Source: DASXKD01 sp963762735
GTDB lineage: Bacteria > Actinomycetota > Actinomycetes > Streptosporangiales > Streptosporangiaceae
Direction of reading: 5' to 3'
Length of the DNA: 64,000 nucleotides
NCBI GenBank assembly: GCA_963762735.1
Contig: CAVXMG010000024.1
Coordinates: 97,769-161,768 of the forward strand
The translations under genes and the position numbers were made by a program. Below are positions 44,834 to 52,166 of the stretch, in pieces (positions within the stretch are counted from its first letter, which is position 1; each line of letters opens with the position of its first letter). Below the pieces are notes generated by a model. It was not told the DNA's origin, ran no database searches, and saw nothing but the letters and a program-made list of their open reading frames with translations.

Positions 44834-45625
44834 CTACTCCCCGCTCTTGGGCATGTGCGTGCCGCGGTGCAGCCGGGTCACCAGCTTGTAGCGGTCACCG
44901 CGGTAGCGCGACTGCGCCCATTCGACCGGCATGCCGTCCGAGTCGAACGAGTGCCGGGACAGCAGCAGCAGCGGCATGCCGACGTCCACGCCGAGCAACC
45001 TGGCATCCCTGGGGTCGGCCAGCCCGGTCTCGATGGTCTCCTGCGCCTCAGCGATCTCCACGCCGTAGTCGGTGAGCAGCGCCTCGTACAGCGACGGATG
45101 CCGCTCCAGGCTGCGGCGCAGCCCGGGAAAGCGCCGCGCGGACAGGTGCGAGGCGTCCACCGACATCGGCTCGCCGTCGGCCAGCCGCAGCCGGTGGATT
45201 CGCAGTACCCTGCTGCCCTCCCGGACCGCCAGCAGGGCGGCAAGCTCGTCGTCGGCGCCGATGTAGGTGGTGTCCAGGATGTTGGTCTGCGGGTGCAGGC
45301 CCTGCGCGCGCATCCCCTCGGTGTAGCTGGAAAGCTCCAGCATCTGGGCGACCTTGGGCATGGCGACGAAGGTGCCCTTGCCCTGCATCCGCAGCAGCCT
45401 GCCCTCGATCACGAGTTCCGCCAGGGCCTGGCGCACGGTCGTGCGCGAAGTGGCGTAGCGCTGGGCAAGCTCGCGCTCGGGCGGGACCGGCGTGCCGGGC
45501 GCCATCGCCCGGGTCAGCTCGAGCAGTTGCCGCTTCACCTGGTAGTACTTCGGAATCCTGGCGCCGGGGTCACCGAGCGGCAGCGGGTGAACATCGGCGT
45601 CGCCGGACGCGGGAGAGGCGGTCAC
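44834..45625 (-). CDS. GntR-family transcriptional regulator, HutC/UTRA type
   Basis: About 263 residues from GTG 45625, which follows GGAAGGAA by about six bases (open frame continues upstream). N-terminal winged helix: IPKYYQVKRQLLELTRAM, then PERELAQRYATSRTTVRQAL and VIEGRLLRMQGKGTFVA. The C-terminal UTRA ligand domain runs from about residue 85 (VREGSRVLRIHRLRLADGEP to GMPVEWAQSRYRGDRYKL). It is directly upstream of bioB on the same strand. Biotin-related control is an inference from that position; UTRA ligands are usually sugars or amino-acid derivatives. Confidence 0.9.
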   Translation of the reverse strand: MTASPASGDADVHPLPLGDPGARIPKYYQVKRQLLELTRAMAPGTPVPPERELAQRYATSRTTVRQALAELVIEGRLLRMQGKGTFVAMPKVAQMLELSSYTEGMRAQGLHPQTNILDTTYIGADDELAALLAVREGSRVLRIHRLRLADGEPMSVDASHLSARRFPGLRRSLERHPSLYEALLTDYGVEIAEAQETIETGLADPRDARLLGVDVGMPLLLLSRHSFDSDGMPVEWAQSRYRGDRYKLVTRLHRGTHMPKSGE

Positions 45626-45894
45626 AGTCACTTCCTTCCCACTGGCACAGCCGTCTGGACATATTCCCCCACGGCTGCCATTGCCTGGGCCGCAGCGGCG
45701 ATATCCGCCCCGGCCAGGTCCGCCCGGGCGGTCGGTCCCCGGCCCGTGGCCAGCGAGCACAGCGCGGCCCAGGCGAGCGGCCGGTGCACCTGCGACATGT
45801 CGGCATACTGCCAGCCGGCCTGTCCCGCCACGCGCCGGGGCCCGTCATCCGGGCCGCCGGCGAATGCAGGCCAGGGCGGATGCGATGATGAGAC

Positions 45895-47472
45895 GTGGCG
45901 ACCCTGAGCGACCTCGGCCGTCGGCTCACCCCGCTGACCGAGCCCGACATCGACTGGCTCCACGCCCTCGTCTCTGACTGGCAGTTGCTCGCCGACCTGT
46001 CCTTCGCCGACCTGGTGCTCTGGGCGCCGTTGCGGGACGGCTCGGGCTGGGTGGCGCTGGCCCAGATGCGCCCGACCACCGGGCCGACCACCTTCCTTGA
46101 TGATTTGGTGGGCACCTGCGCAGGCCTGGGCGACCGGCCGTTCGTCTACGCCGCGTATCACGAGAAGCGGATCTGCCGTGAAGGGGATCCGGAGTGGACC
46201 GGCGGGATCCCGGTAAGGCGCGAGTCCATCCCCGTGGTCCGTGAGGGCGCGGTCATCGCGGTGATCGAGCGCAGCACCAACCTGAGCTCGGCGCGGACCC
46301 CCAGCCGCCTGGAGCTGACCTACCTGAAGGGGGCCGACGACCTCGCGCAGATGGTGGCGGCGGGCACCTTTCCCTATCCGGGCCAGGACCCGGCCCTGGT
46401 CAGGTCGCCCCGGGTCGGTGACGGCCTGCTCCGGCTCGGCCGGTCCGGGCGGGTGGGGTACGCCAGCCCGAACGCCCTGTCCGCCTATCGCAGGCTCGGC
46501 CTGACCGCCGACCTGGTGGGCGCCGAACTGGGGCCGCTGACGACCAAGCTCTGCTCGTCCGGCCTGCCCGCCGACGACTCGCTCATGGTGACCGCGAGCG
46601 GGCGGTCCCCCCGCGAGACCGAGATCGAGGGCAACGGCTCGGTGGTTCAGCTCAGGTCCCTCCCGTTGGTCGTGAACGACATGCGGACCGGTGCCCTGGT
46701 GCTGGTCCGCGACGTCACCGAGCTGCGGCACCGCGAGCGTGAGCTGATGACCAAGGACGCCACGATCCGCGAGATCCACCACCGGGTGAAGAACAACCTG
46801 CAGACCGTGGCCGCGCTGCTGCGGCTCCAGGCTCGCCGCACCCGTGCGCCGGAGGCCAGGGACGCGCTGGAGGAGGCGGTCCGCCGGGTCGGATCCATCG
46901 CGATCGTCCACGAGACGCTGTCGCACACCCCGGAAGAGCTTGTCGACTTCGACGACATCGCCCAGCGGGTGGCCGCGATGGCCGGCGTGGTCTCGGCACC
47001 GGAAACGCGGGTCAGCCCCGTGGTCGCCGGGCGGTTCGGCCTGCTTCCTGGCGCCGTTGCCACGCCGCTCGCCCTGGTGCTGACCGAACTGCTGCAAAAC
47101 GCCCTCCAGCACGGCCTGGTCAACGGGCCGGGCCCGGCGCCGGCCGGCGCTGTGCTGGTTCAGGCGGCGCGTGACCCCGGGCAGCTCAGGATTGGCGTGG
47201 ACGACAACGGGGCAGGGCTGCCCGAGGGGTTCAGCCTCGACGCTCATGCCAGCCTGGGGCTGCAGATCGTGCGGACCCTGGTCGAGTCCGAACTCGGCGG
47301 CGAGCTCGCCATCAGGCCCCGCCCGGGCGGGGGCACCTCGGTTCAGGTCATCCTGCCCGTGGAGGCCATTGCCGTCCCATCCGGTCAGCGGCAACCGGGG
47401 GACCCGGATTCGGCCAGGGATTCGGGCACCAGCGAAAACCCCGCCACGACCGGGAAGGCTGCGGCGGGGTGA
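45895..47472 (+). CDS. pdtaS: Sensor histidine kinase PdtaS-like
   Basis: A 525-residue soluble kinase. Residues 1-150 are GAF-like (DWQLLADLSFADLVLWAPL), about 170-275 PAS-like (GYASPNALSAYRRLGL; SLPLVVNDMRTGALVLVRDVTE), then a HisKA_2 dimerisation domain with the phospho-His in IREIHHRVKNNLQTVAALL, then an ATPase domain with TELLQNALQHGL and DDNGAGLPEGF. This is the mycobacterial PdtaS architecture, whose partner PdtaR is an ANTAR RNA-binding regulator (not in window). Convergent with whiB1, the same neighbour pair as in Mycobacterium. Start GTG at 45895. Confidence 0.92.
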   Translation: MATLSDLGRRLTPLTEPDIDWLHALVSDWQLLADLSFADLVLWAPLRDGSGWVALAQMRPTTGPTTFLDDLVGTCAGLGDRPFVYAAYHEKRICREGDPEWTGGIPVRRESIPVVREGAVIAVIERSTNLSSARTPSRLELTYLKGADDLAQMVAAGTFPYPGQDPALVRSPRVGDGLLRLGRSGRVGYASPNALSAYRRLGLTADLVGAELGPLTTKLCSSGLPADDSLMVTASGRSPRETEIEGNGSVVQLRSLPLVVNDMRTGALVLVRDVTELRHRERELMTKDATIREIHHRVKNNLQTVAALLRLQARRTRAPEARDALEEAVRRVGSIAIVHETLSHTPEELVDFDDIAQRVAAMAGVVSAPETRVSPVVAGRFGLLPGAVATPLALVLTELLQNALQHGLVNGPGPAPAGAVLVQAARDPGQLRIGVDDNGAGLPEGFSLDAHASLGLQIVRTLVESELGGELAIRPRPGGGTSVQVILPVEAIAVPSGQRQPGDPDSARDSGTSENPATTGKAAAG

Positions 47473-47579
47473 AAACAGATTCGAGTCCGGGCCATTACTG
47501 AATGGCTGGTCAGAAATTCGCGTGGCCGCGCGGACATGCACCAGCGCTGGATGGCCGGAGCGCGGCGGCTTGGTGCGGC

Positions 47580-47834
47580 TCAGGCGTGGGCGCGTGCCCG
47601 GATCCGGCCGAGCCGCCGCTTGTAAGCGCGCCTTTCGTCTTCGCTCATGCCGCCCCACACGCCCGCGTCCTGCCCGCTCTCCACCGCCCACTGCAGGCAG
47701 CTCTCGACGACCGGGCACCGGCGGCACACGCCCTTGGCCTCTTCGATCTGGAACAGCGCTGGGCCTGTGTTGCCGATAGGGAAGAACAGCTCCGGATCCA
47801 CCTCACGGCAGGCGGCGTGGTGGCGCCAGTCCAT
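47580..47834 (-). CDS. whiB1: WhiB1-like [4Fe-4S] transcription factor
   Basis: 84 residues, the same length as mycobacterial WhiB1. Cluster cysteines are Cys9, Cys37, Cys40 and Cys46 (HHAACREVD; GVCRRCPVVESC), followed by the turn GVWGGMSEDERRAYKRR and a basic tail. The ATG at 47834 is chosen because all conserved residues follow at their usual numbers. WhiB1 (WblE in Streptomyces) binds the primary sigma factor and its cluster reacts with nitric oxide. The CRP-like site 63 bases upstream mirrors known cAMP control of mycobacterial whiB1. Confidence 0.95.
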   Translation of the reverse strand: MDWRHHAACREVDPELFFPIGNTGPALFQIEEAKGVCRRCPVVESCLQWAVESGQDAGVWGGMSEDERRAYKRRLGRIRARAHA

Positions 47835-47896
47835 GCGGTCCACTCCTCCATGACAGCCGGGCTGACCGCCCGGAATCCGCTGGGCCCCGCTGCGCT

Positions 47897-47912
47897 TGTG
47901 AATGATTTCACG
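47897..47912. promoter_or_regulatory. CRP-like binding site upstream of whiB1
   Basis: TGTGA-ATGATT-TCACG matches the CRP-family TGTGA-N6-TCACA pattern with one mismatch, and the symmetry extends outward (CTTGTGA / TCACGAG). It lies 63 bases before the whiB1 ATG in an AT-rich promoter segment. Confidence 0.7.
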
Positions 47913-48271
47913 AGCTAGGCTATATGATAAGGACCGCGAGCGGTCCCGGGGACTACATAGTTCAGTTGGATCATGAGCCTCAGCCCCCGCAGTTGGCTCG
48001 TGGCCGAGGCCTGCGCCCGGGATCAACCCGATTGCAAGACGGCAACGTGCGGGATGCGCGCGGCCCACTCGAACCAGATCAAGCCTCTCAACCTCGTGGA
48101 TCAATCGCAAGAGGCTGGGGCCGTGGTTTTGGCTGTTTGCGGTGTCAGATGGGTCACATTTGGGGGGCAACCGTTGCATTCCGAGAGGGCCGCCCGGACG
48201 GTTGTGACCTGGCCTGCTCTCCGGACCGGCGGTAGCGCTCCGGACTGCCACGGAAACCATCCGGGGCGTAA
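47913..48271. other. Intergenic region between whiB1 and the lipid-kinase gene
   Basis: About 360 bases, containing the whiB1 promoter region near 47913-47940 (tatatgataagg on the plus strand). The remainder has no gene with a recognisable product. A D-arm-like string at about 47955-47972 was considered for a tRNA and rejected. Confidence 0.4.
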
Positions 48272-49219
48272 TCAGACGAGGACCCGCAGGGCGTTCGGAA
48301 TGGAGCGGAGCATGACATGTTCCCGCTCGCCCACGTATTCCCCGTCCACCTGGAATGCCACCGGCCGGACCGCCCGGAAGCTCAGCGCATCCTGGTCGTG
48401 CAGGCTGACGACATGACGCCCGCCCGGGCCGCCGTCGCCGCCCAGCATCTGCCGCAGCGCGTTGAGTGTGCCGAGCGCGCCCAGCTTGCGCATCGCGAAC
48501 AGGTCCAGGCCGGTGTCGAAGCCCGCCTCCGGGCTGGCGTTGACCGGCCGCTCGCCCAGGTACGTCCAGGGTGAGGCATTGGACACGATGCCAAGGAACA
48601 GCCCGTCCATGGCGGGCATGCCGTCCCGCTCCAGGGTGAGCGCGGGCTCGCGCCGGTCGGTGACCGTGGTGAACTGGCGGATCGTCGTCCACACGTATAG
48701 CGACGCGGACGCCCCCCGGCCCCGTGCCCGCAGGCCCTCCACCACCCGGACGACCTCGGCGTCGAGGCCGAGGCCCGCGTTGAAGCAGAAATAGCGGCGG
48801 TCGGCGAGCCCGAGCCCGATGGTCCTGGTACGGCCCGCGGGCAGCGACCGGAGAATCCGCCCGGTCGCGTCCACCGGGTCGGCGGGCAGCCCCAGGGCAC
48901 GGGTGAACACGTTGGCGTTCCCGCCCGGCAGGGCGGCGAGCAGCGGTGCCCCGTCGGGCGCCCCGTCCGGGCCGGTGCCGGGCGGGCGGGCCCGGAGTAT
49001 CCCGTTGACCACCTCGTTCACCGTGCCGTCCCCGCCCAGGGTGAGCACGAGCCCGAAACCTTCGCGGGCGGCTCCCTCCGCAACGTGCGCGGCGTGTCCC
49101 CGGTAGCGTGTCTGCACAACATCGAGGTCGAGTTCCGATGCCAGCGCGTGCGTGATGACCTCCCGCCGGACCGGTGTGGTGGAGGTGGCGTACGGGTTGA
49201 CGATGAGCAGCGCGCGCAC
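48272..49219 (-). CDS. Diacylglycerol kinase-family lipid kinase
   Basis: A 315-residue DAGK/LCB5-fold kinase: LLIVNPYATSTT start, nucleotide loop LTLGGDGTVNEVVNGIL, AALPGGNANVFTRALGLP, NAGLGLDAEVVR and the C-terminal FQVDGEYVGEREHVML. Phosphorylates diacylglycerol or another lipid. Neighbouring whiB1 is conserved in Mycobacterium and Streptomyces. Monocistronic, divergent from the small membrane gene. Confidence 0.9.
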   Translation of the reverse strand: MRALLIVNPYATSTTPVRREVITHALASELDLDVVQTRYRGHAAHVAEGAAREGFGLVLTLGGDGTVNEVVNGILRARPPGTGPDGAPDGAPLLAALPGGNANVFTRALGLPADPVDATGRILRSLPAGRTRTIGLGLADRRYFCFNAGLGLDAEVVRVVEGLRARGRGASASLYVWTTIRQFTTVTDRREPALTLERDGMPAMDGLFLGIVSNASPWTYLGERPVNASPEAGFDTGLDLFAMRKLGALGTLNALRQMLGGDGGPGGRHVVSLHDQDALSFRAVRPVAFQVDGEYVGEREHVMLRSIPNALRVLV

Positions 49220-49245
49220 GCCCTCAGGCTAGGAGGTAGCAGGAA

Positions 49246-49671
49246 ATGCCACATAGCCCCCCCACCTTGCGCGTGGCTGCGGCGGTACAGGCCGCCGAGT
49301 CGGTCCTGATCCTGGTCGCCACCGTGCTGGCGGGCGTGGACACCGCGGCCGGCCAGTCCTACCACGCGAACAGCGGCATCGCGCTGACGGTCATCGGCGT
49401 GGCCGCCGTCGCCGCCCTCGGCCTTGTGGCGGCCGGGCTCGCCCGGGCACGCCGCTGGAGCCGCACGCCAGCGCTGCTCACCCAGTTGTTCGCCGGCATC
49501 GTGGGCATCTACCTGCTCCAGGGCCACCGGCTGGACTGGGGCCTGGCACTGGTGGTGCTGGCGGTCCTCGGGTTCGCCATGCTGCTTTCTCCGCCCAGCC
49601 TGCGGGCGCTCACCAGCGGCCAGCAGGCCCCGCCGGGCCGCGAGCCCCCGCCGGACCGCCCGGCCGGATAG
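49246..49671 (+). CDS. Small integral membrane protein, unknown function
   Basis: 141 residues with four predicted helices (VQAAESVLILVATVLAGVD; SGIALTVIGVAAVAALGLVA; TQLFAGIVGIYLLQGH; WGLALVVLAVLGFAMLLS) and a Pro-rich cytoplasmic tail. AGGAGG lies ten bases before the ATG. Divergent from the lipid-kinase gene and convergent with sigF. No family recognised beyond similarity in style to uncharacterised actinobacterial membrane proteins. Confidence 0.75.
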   Translation: MPHSPPTLRVAAAVQAAESVLILVATVLAGVDTAAGQSYHANSGIALTVIGVAAVAALGLVAAGLARARRWSRTPALLTQLFAGIVGIYLLQGHRLDWGLALVVLAVLGFAMLLSPPSLRALTSGQQAPPGREPPPDRPAG

Positions 49672-49695
49672 CCCCCGCCGGACCGCCCGGCCGCC

Positions 49696-50593
49696 TCACT
49701 CGTCGGTGGTGAGGCCCTCCCGCAGTTGGGCCAGCGTCCTGGCCAGCAGCCGGGACACGTGCATCTGCGAGATGCCGAGTTCGGTGGCGATCTGGGACTG
49801 CGTCATGTTGCCGAAGAACCGGAGCAGCAGGATCCGCTTCTCCCGGGACGGCAACTGCTCAAGCAGTGGCTTGAGCGACTCCCGGTACTCCACGCCCTCC
49901 AGCGCCTCGTCCAGCATGCCCAGGGACTCGGCGACCGCGGGCGCGTCGTCATCCCCGGAGTCCGGGGCATCCAGCGAGACGGTCGAATAGGCGTTGGCGG
50001 ACTCCAGGCCCTCCAGCACCTCTTCCTCGCTCATCTGGAGGTGCGCGGCGATCTCCGCGACGGTCGGTGCGCGGCCCTCCCGCTGGGCCAGGTCGCTGAT
50101 GGCCTTGGTCAGCGCCAGCTTCAGCTCCTGGAGGCGCCGCGGCACCCGGACCGCCCAGCCCTTGTCCCGGAAGTGGCGCTTGATCTCGCCGACGATCGTG
50201 GGCGTGGCGTAGGTGGAGAACTCCACCCCCCGGGCCAGGTCGAACCGGTCGATGGACTTGATCAGGCCGATGGTGGCGACCTGGGTGAGGTCGTCCAGCC
50301 ATTCGCCCCGGTTGCGGAACCGCCGTGCCAGGTACTCCACCAGCGGCAGGTGCAGTTCGACAAGCTCGGCGCGGATGCGGAGCCGCTGCGAGTCGTCGGC
50401 AGGCAGGGCGCACAACTGCTCGAACAGATCCCTGGCCCGGCCGCGGTCAGGCACGGTGTGCTGAAGCTTCGGCGCGGGCGTGACGCGATTCGGCGGCCTG
50501 AGCGCCGAAGTCGTCAGGGACGCCGATGTCGATCTCCTCTGCCACCTGTGCGCCGACCTCTCCGGTCAGCCGGGTCTCGGTTTCGCCGGTCAC
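49696..50593 (-). CDS. sigF: SigF/SigB-type stress sigma factor, probable frameshift near N-terminus
   Basis: Group 3 sigma factor. Region 2 (LPLVEYLARRFRNRGEWLDD; GLIKSIDRFDLARGVEFSTYA), region 3 (RVPRRLQELKLALTKAISD; RAPTVAEIAAHLQMSEEEV), region 4 (REKRILLLRFFGNMTQSQIA; GISQMHVSRLLARTLAQLRE). The contiguous frame starts at GTG 50454 without a ribosome site. The GTG at 50593 overlaps the rsbW stop (GTGA) and opens VTGETETRLTGEVGAQVAEE. It would join the sigma frame if one base is removed near 50460 (accgtgcctgacc), giving about 298 residues. Role: general or osmotic/developmental stress regulon under RsbW control. Confidence 0.88.
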
Positions 50594-51057
50594 CCGGACC
50601 CCGATGACTCGCGGACCTTACGAAGCAGGACCGTGACCTTGTCGCCCGGGCCCACCCAGGCGTCGGCGCTGCCGGCCAGCGCGGAGAGCACCGTCCAGGC
50701 GAACGTGTCGCGTGACGGCGGGCGCGGCTGCAGGCTCAGCGTGGACACGGCGATGCTGATCCGGTCCGGTCCCAGCGTGAAATCGCATTCGAGGTTCGCC
50801 CCAGGCGCTGCCTGGCCGAGCAGCATCCCGCATGCCTCGTCCACGGCGATGCGCAGGTCCTCGATCTCGTCCAGCGTGAAGTCCAGCCGGGCGGCCAGGC
50901 CCGCGGTCGCCGTGCGCAGCACCGACAGGTAGGCGCCCTCGGCAGGCATCTGGATCGTCACCTGGTCCTGGACCTGTTCGCGAGGCGGGAGGTCGCCTTC
51001 AGCCAGCACGGCTGTCGGCGGGGCCGCGGCCCCCCGTCCGCTCGTCTCTCCGGTCAC
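50590..51057 (-). CDS. rsbW: RsbW-like anti-sigma factor / serine kinase (GHKL ATPase)
   Basis: About 155 residues from GTG 51057 (GAGAGGG six bases upstream; the frame is open to GTG 51087). ATPase signatures: LDEIEDLRIAVDEACGMLL (N-box D-E-x-x-x-N-like) and the C-terminal TFAWTVLSALAG. The first 40 residues are an unstructured Ala/Gly/Pro leader. It precedes sigF with a GTGA overlap, the standard RsbW-SigF pair in which RsbW binds the sigma factor until a dephosphorylated RsbV-type antagonist releases it. No antagonist gene is adjacent. Confidence 0.88.
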   Translation of the reverse strand: MTGETSGRGAAAPPTAVLAEGDLPPREQVQDQVTIQMPAEGAYLSVLRTATAGLAARLDFTLDEIEDLRIAVDEACGMLLGQAAPGANLECDFTLGPDRISIAVSTLSLQPRPPSRDTFAWTVLSALAGSADAWVGPGDKVTVLLRKVRESSGSG

Positions 51058-51084
51058 TTCTGCCCTCTCCACTGGCGGCGACCG

Positions 51085-51098
51085 CACTTCGCGAAGTG
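51085..51098. promoter_or_regulatory. 14-bp palindrome CACTTCGCGAAGTG upstream of rsbW
   Basis: A perfect 14-base inverted repeat 28 bases before the preferred rsbW start (it overlaps an alternative GTG). It could be an operator or an RNA hairpin; no regulator can be named. Confidence 0.4.
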
Positions 51099-51230
51099 AT
51101 GGCCGCCGGCTCTTGTCTGCAACCTACCGCCCACACCGGGTGCTCATGACGTATCGCCTCGCCCAATGCCGATGATGCATGATCCGGCCGTTGCCGCTGG
51201 CCAGCGTCTATTCGCATGGCCAGCATCCAA

Positions 51231-51265
51231 GCAGGAGGCCGCGCGGTTACCGCGCGGCCTCCTGC
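51231..51265. terminator. Strong stem-loop terminator after sodN
   Basis: Perfect 16-bp stem GCAGGAGGCCGCGCGG / CCGCGCGGCCTCCTGC with TTA loop, lying 20 bases after the sodN stop codon on its 3' side. No T-run follows, as common in actinobacteria. Confidence 0.85.
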
Positions 51266-51285
51266 CGATGCTGCCGGGATGAGGA

Positions 51286-51693
51286 TCAGCCCTGCTTCGT
51301 CTCCCAGAAGATCTTGCCGATCTCCTCGATCTTGGCGAGAAGCTCGTCCGCCGTGGCCACGTCGGCGCTGCCCTTGGTGCCGGTCGCGCCCGCGAGCTTG
51401 GTGGCCTCGTTGAACAGCGTGTGGAGCTGCGGGTACTTCTCGAAGTGCGGGGGCTTGAAGTAGTCGGTCCAGAGCACCCACAGGTGGTGCTTGACCAACT
51501 CGGACCGCTGTTCCTTGATGATCAGTGCGCGGGTCCGGAACGCGGGGTCGTTGTTGTCCTGGTACTTCTGGCAGATGGCCTTGACGGACTCGGCCTCGAT
51601 GCGTGCCTGCGCCGGGTCGTAGACCCCGCAGGGGAGGTCGCAGTGCGCGTAGGCAGTGGCCTTCGGTTCCAGGAGACGGGCGAGCAGCCTCAT
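51286..51693 (-). CDS. sodN: Nickel superoxide dismutase
   Basis: A 135-residue precursor from ATG 51693 (AGGGAG upstream). The propeptide is residues 1-16. The mature N-terminus HCDLPCGVYDP begins at His17, with Cys18 and Cys22 as nickel ligands (Cys2 and Cys6 of the mature enzyme) and Tyr25 at the active-site tyrosine position. The remaining four-helix bundle is intact (IEAESVKAICQKYQDN; HLWVLWTDYFKPPHFEKYP). It destroys superoxide in the cytoplasm. Divergent from its maturation protease sodX. In Streptomyces sodN is controlled by the nickel regulator Nur; I did not find a clear Nur box. Confidence 0.97.
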   Translation of the reverse strand: MRLLARLLEPKATAYAHCDLPCGVYDPAQARIEAESVKAICQKYQDNNDPAFRTRALIIKEQRSELVKHHLWVLWTDYFKPPHFEKYPQLHTLFNEATKLAGATGTKGSADVATADELLAKIEEIGKIFWETKQG

Positions 51694-51706
51694 CGATCTC
51701 CCTCTC

Positions 51707-51736
51707 TGTCGGATCATGAGATACCGGTGTCCGACA
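51707..51736. promoter_or_regulatory. Inverted repeat in the sodN-sodX intergenic region
   Basis: TGTCGGA and TCCGACA are exact inverted copies 16 bases apart in the 81-base divergent promoter region, well placed for a shared regulator. Confidence 0.45.
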
Positions 51737-51774
51737 CTACCCGGCCCGGTCCGGCCCGAACTTGGAGGGGATGC

Positions 51775-52108
51775 ATGCGCTGGCCACTTTGGCGCGTCGC
51801 GGTGGCTGAGCGGTCCATGGAGCCAGCGCTTCAGCCCGGCGACTGGCTTGTTGTCCGCAGAACGATCGCCCCGGGCCGGTCGTTGCGCGTCCGGGCTGGG
51901 CCAGGTCGTGGTTGCCCGTCACCCGGGGCGCCCGGACCTGCTGATCGTCAAGCGCGCGGCGAGGCGGGAGCCTGATGGCTGGTGGCTGGAGTCGGACAAC
52001 CCGGCTGCGGGCGCCGTGGACAGCCGTGCGTTCGGCGCGGTGCCGCCGTCGCTGATCGAGGGCCGGCTGTTGTGGCGCTACCGCCGGGGCCGCCGTGCTG
52101 GCCGGTGA
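51775..52108 (+). CDS. sodX: Nickel-type superoxide dismutase maturation protease SodX, frameshifted
   Basis: A 110-residue S26-family signal-peptidase-like protease after removing one extra C at about 51901 (gctgggccaggtcgtg; expected gctgggcaggtcgtg). ERSMEPALQPGDWLVVRR contains the catalytic Ser of S26 (S-M-x-P), and LLIVKRAARREPDGWWLESDNP the general-base Lys region. It trims the Ni-SOD propeptide to expose His1. Divergent from sodN, the standard arrangement. The frame is otherwise complete, so function is probably intact in the organism. Confidence 0.9.
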
Positions 52109-52110
52109 CA

Positions 52111-52149
52111 CCTGGGGGCCCGTCCCGCGCGGCGGGACGGGCCCCCAGG
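52111..52149. terminator. Bidirectional stem-loop terminator between sodX and the permease gene
   Basis: Perfect 18-bp stem CCTGGGGGCCCGTCCCGC / GCGGGACGGGCCCCCAGG with a GCG loop, between two convergent genes and three bases after the sodX stop. Confidence 0.9.
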
Positions 52150-52166
52150 CAGGGCTCTAGGCCGGA

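Noticed and set aside
47950..48040. Possible tRNA (D-arm-like catagttcagttggatc)
   Set aside because: No seven-base acceptor stem pairs the two ends, and no anticodon stem or T-loop in correct spacing.
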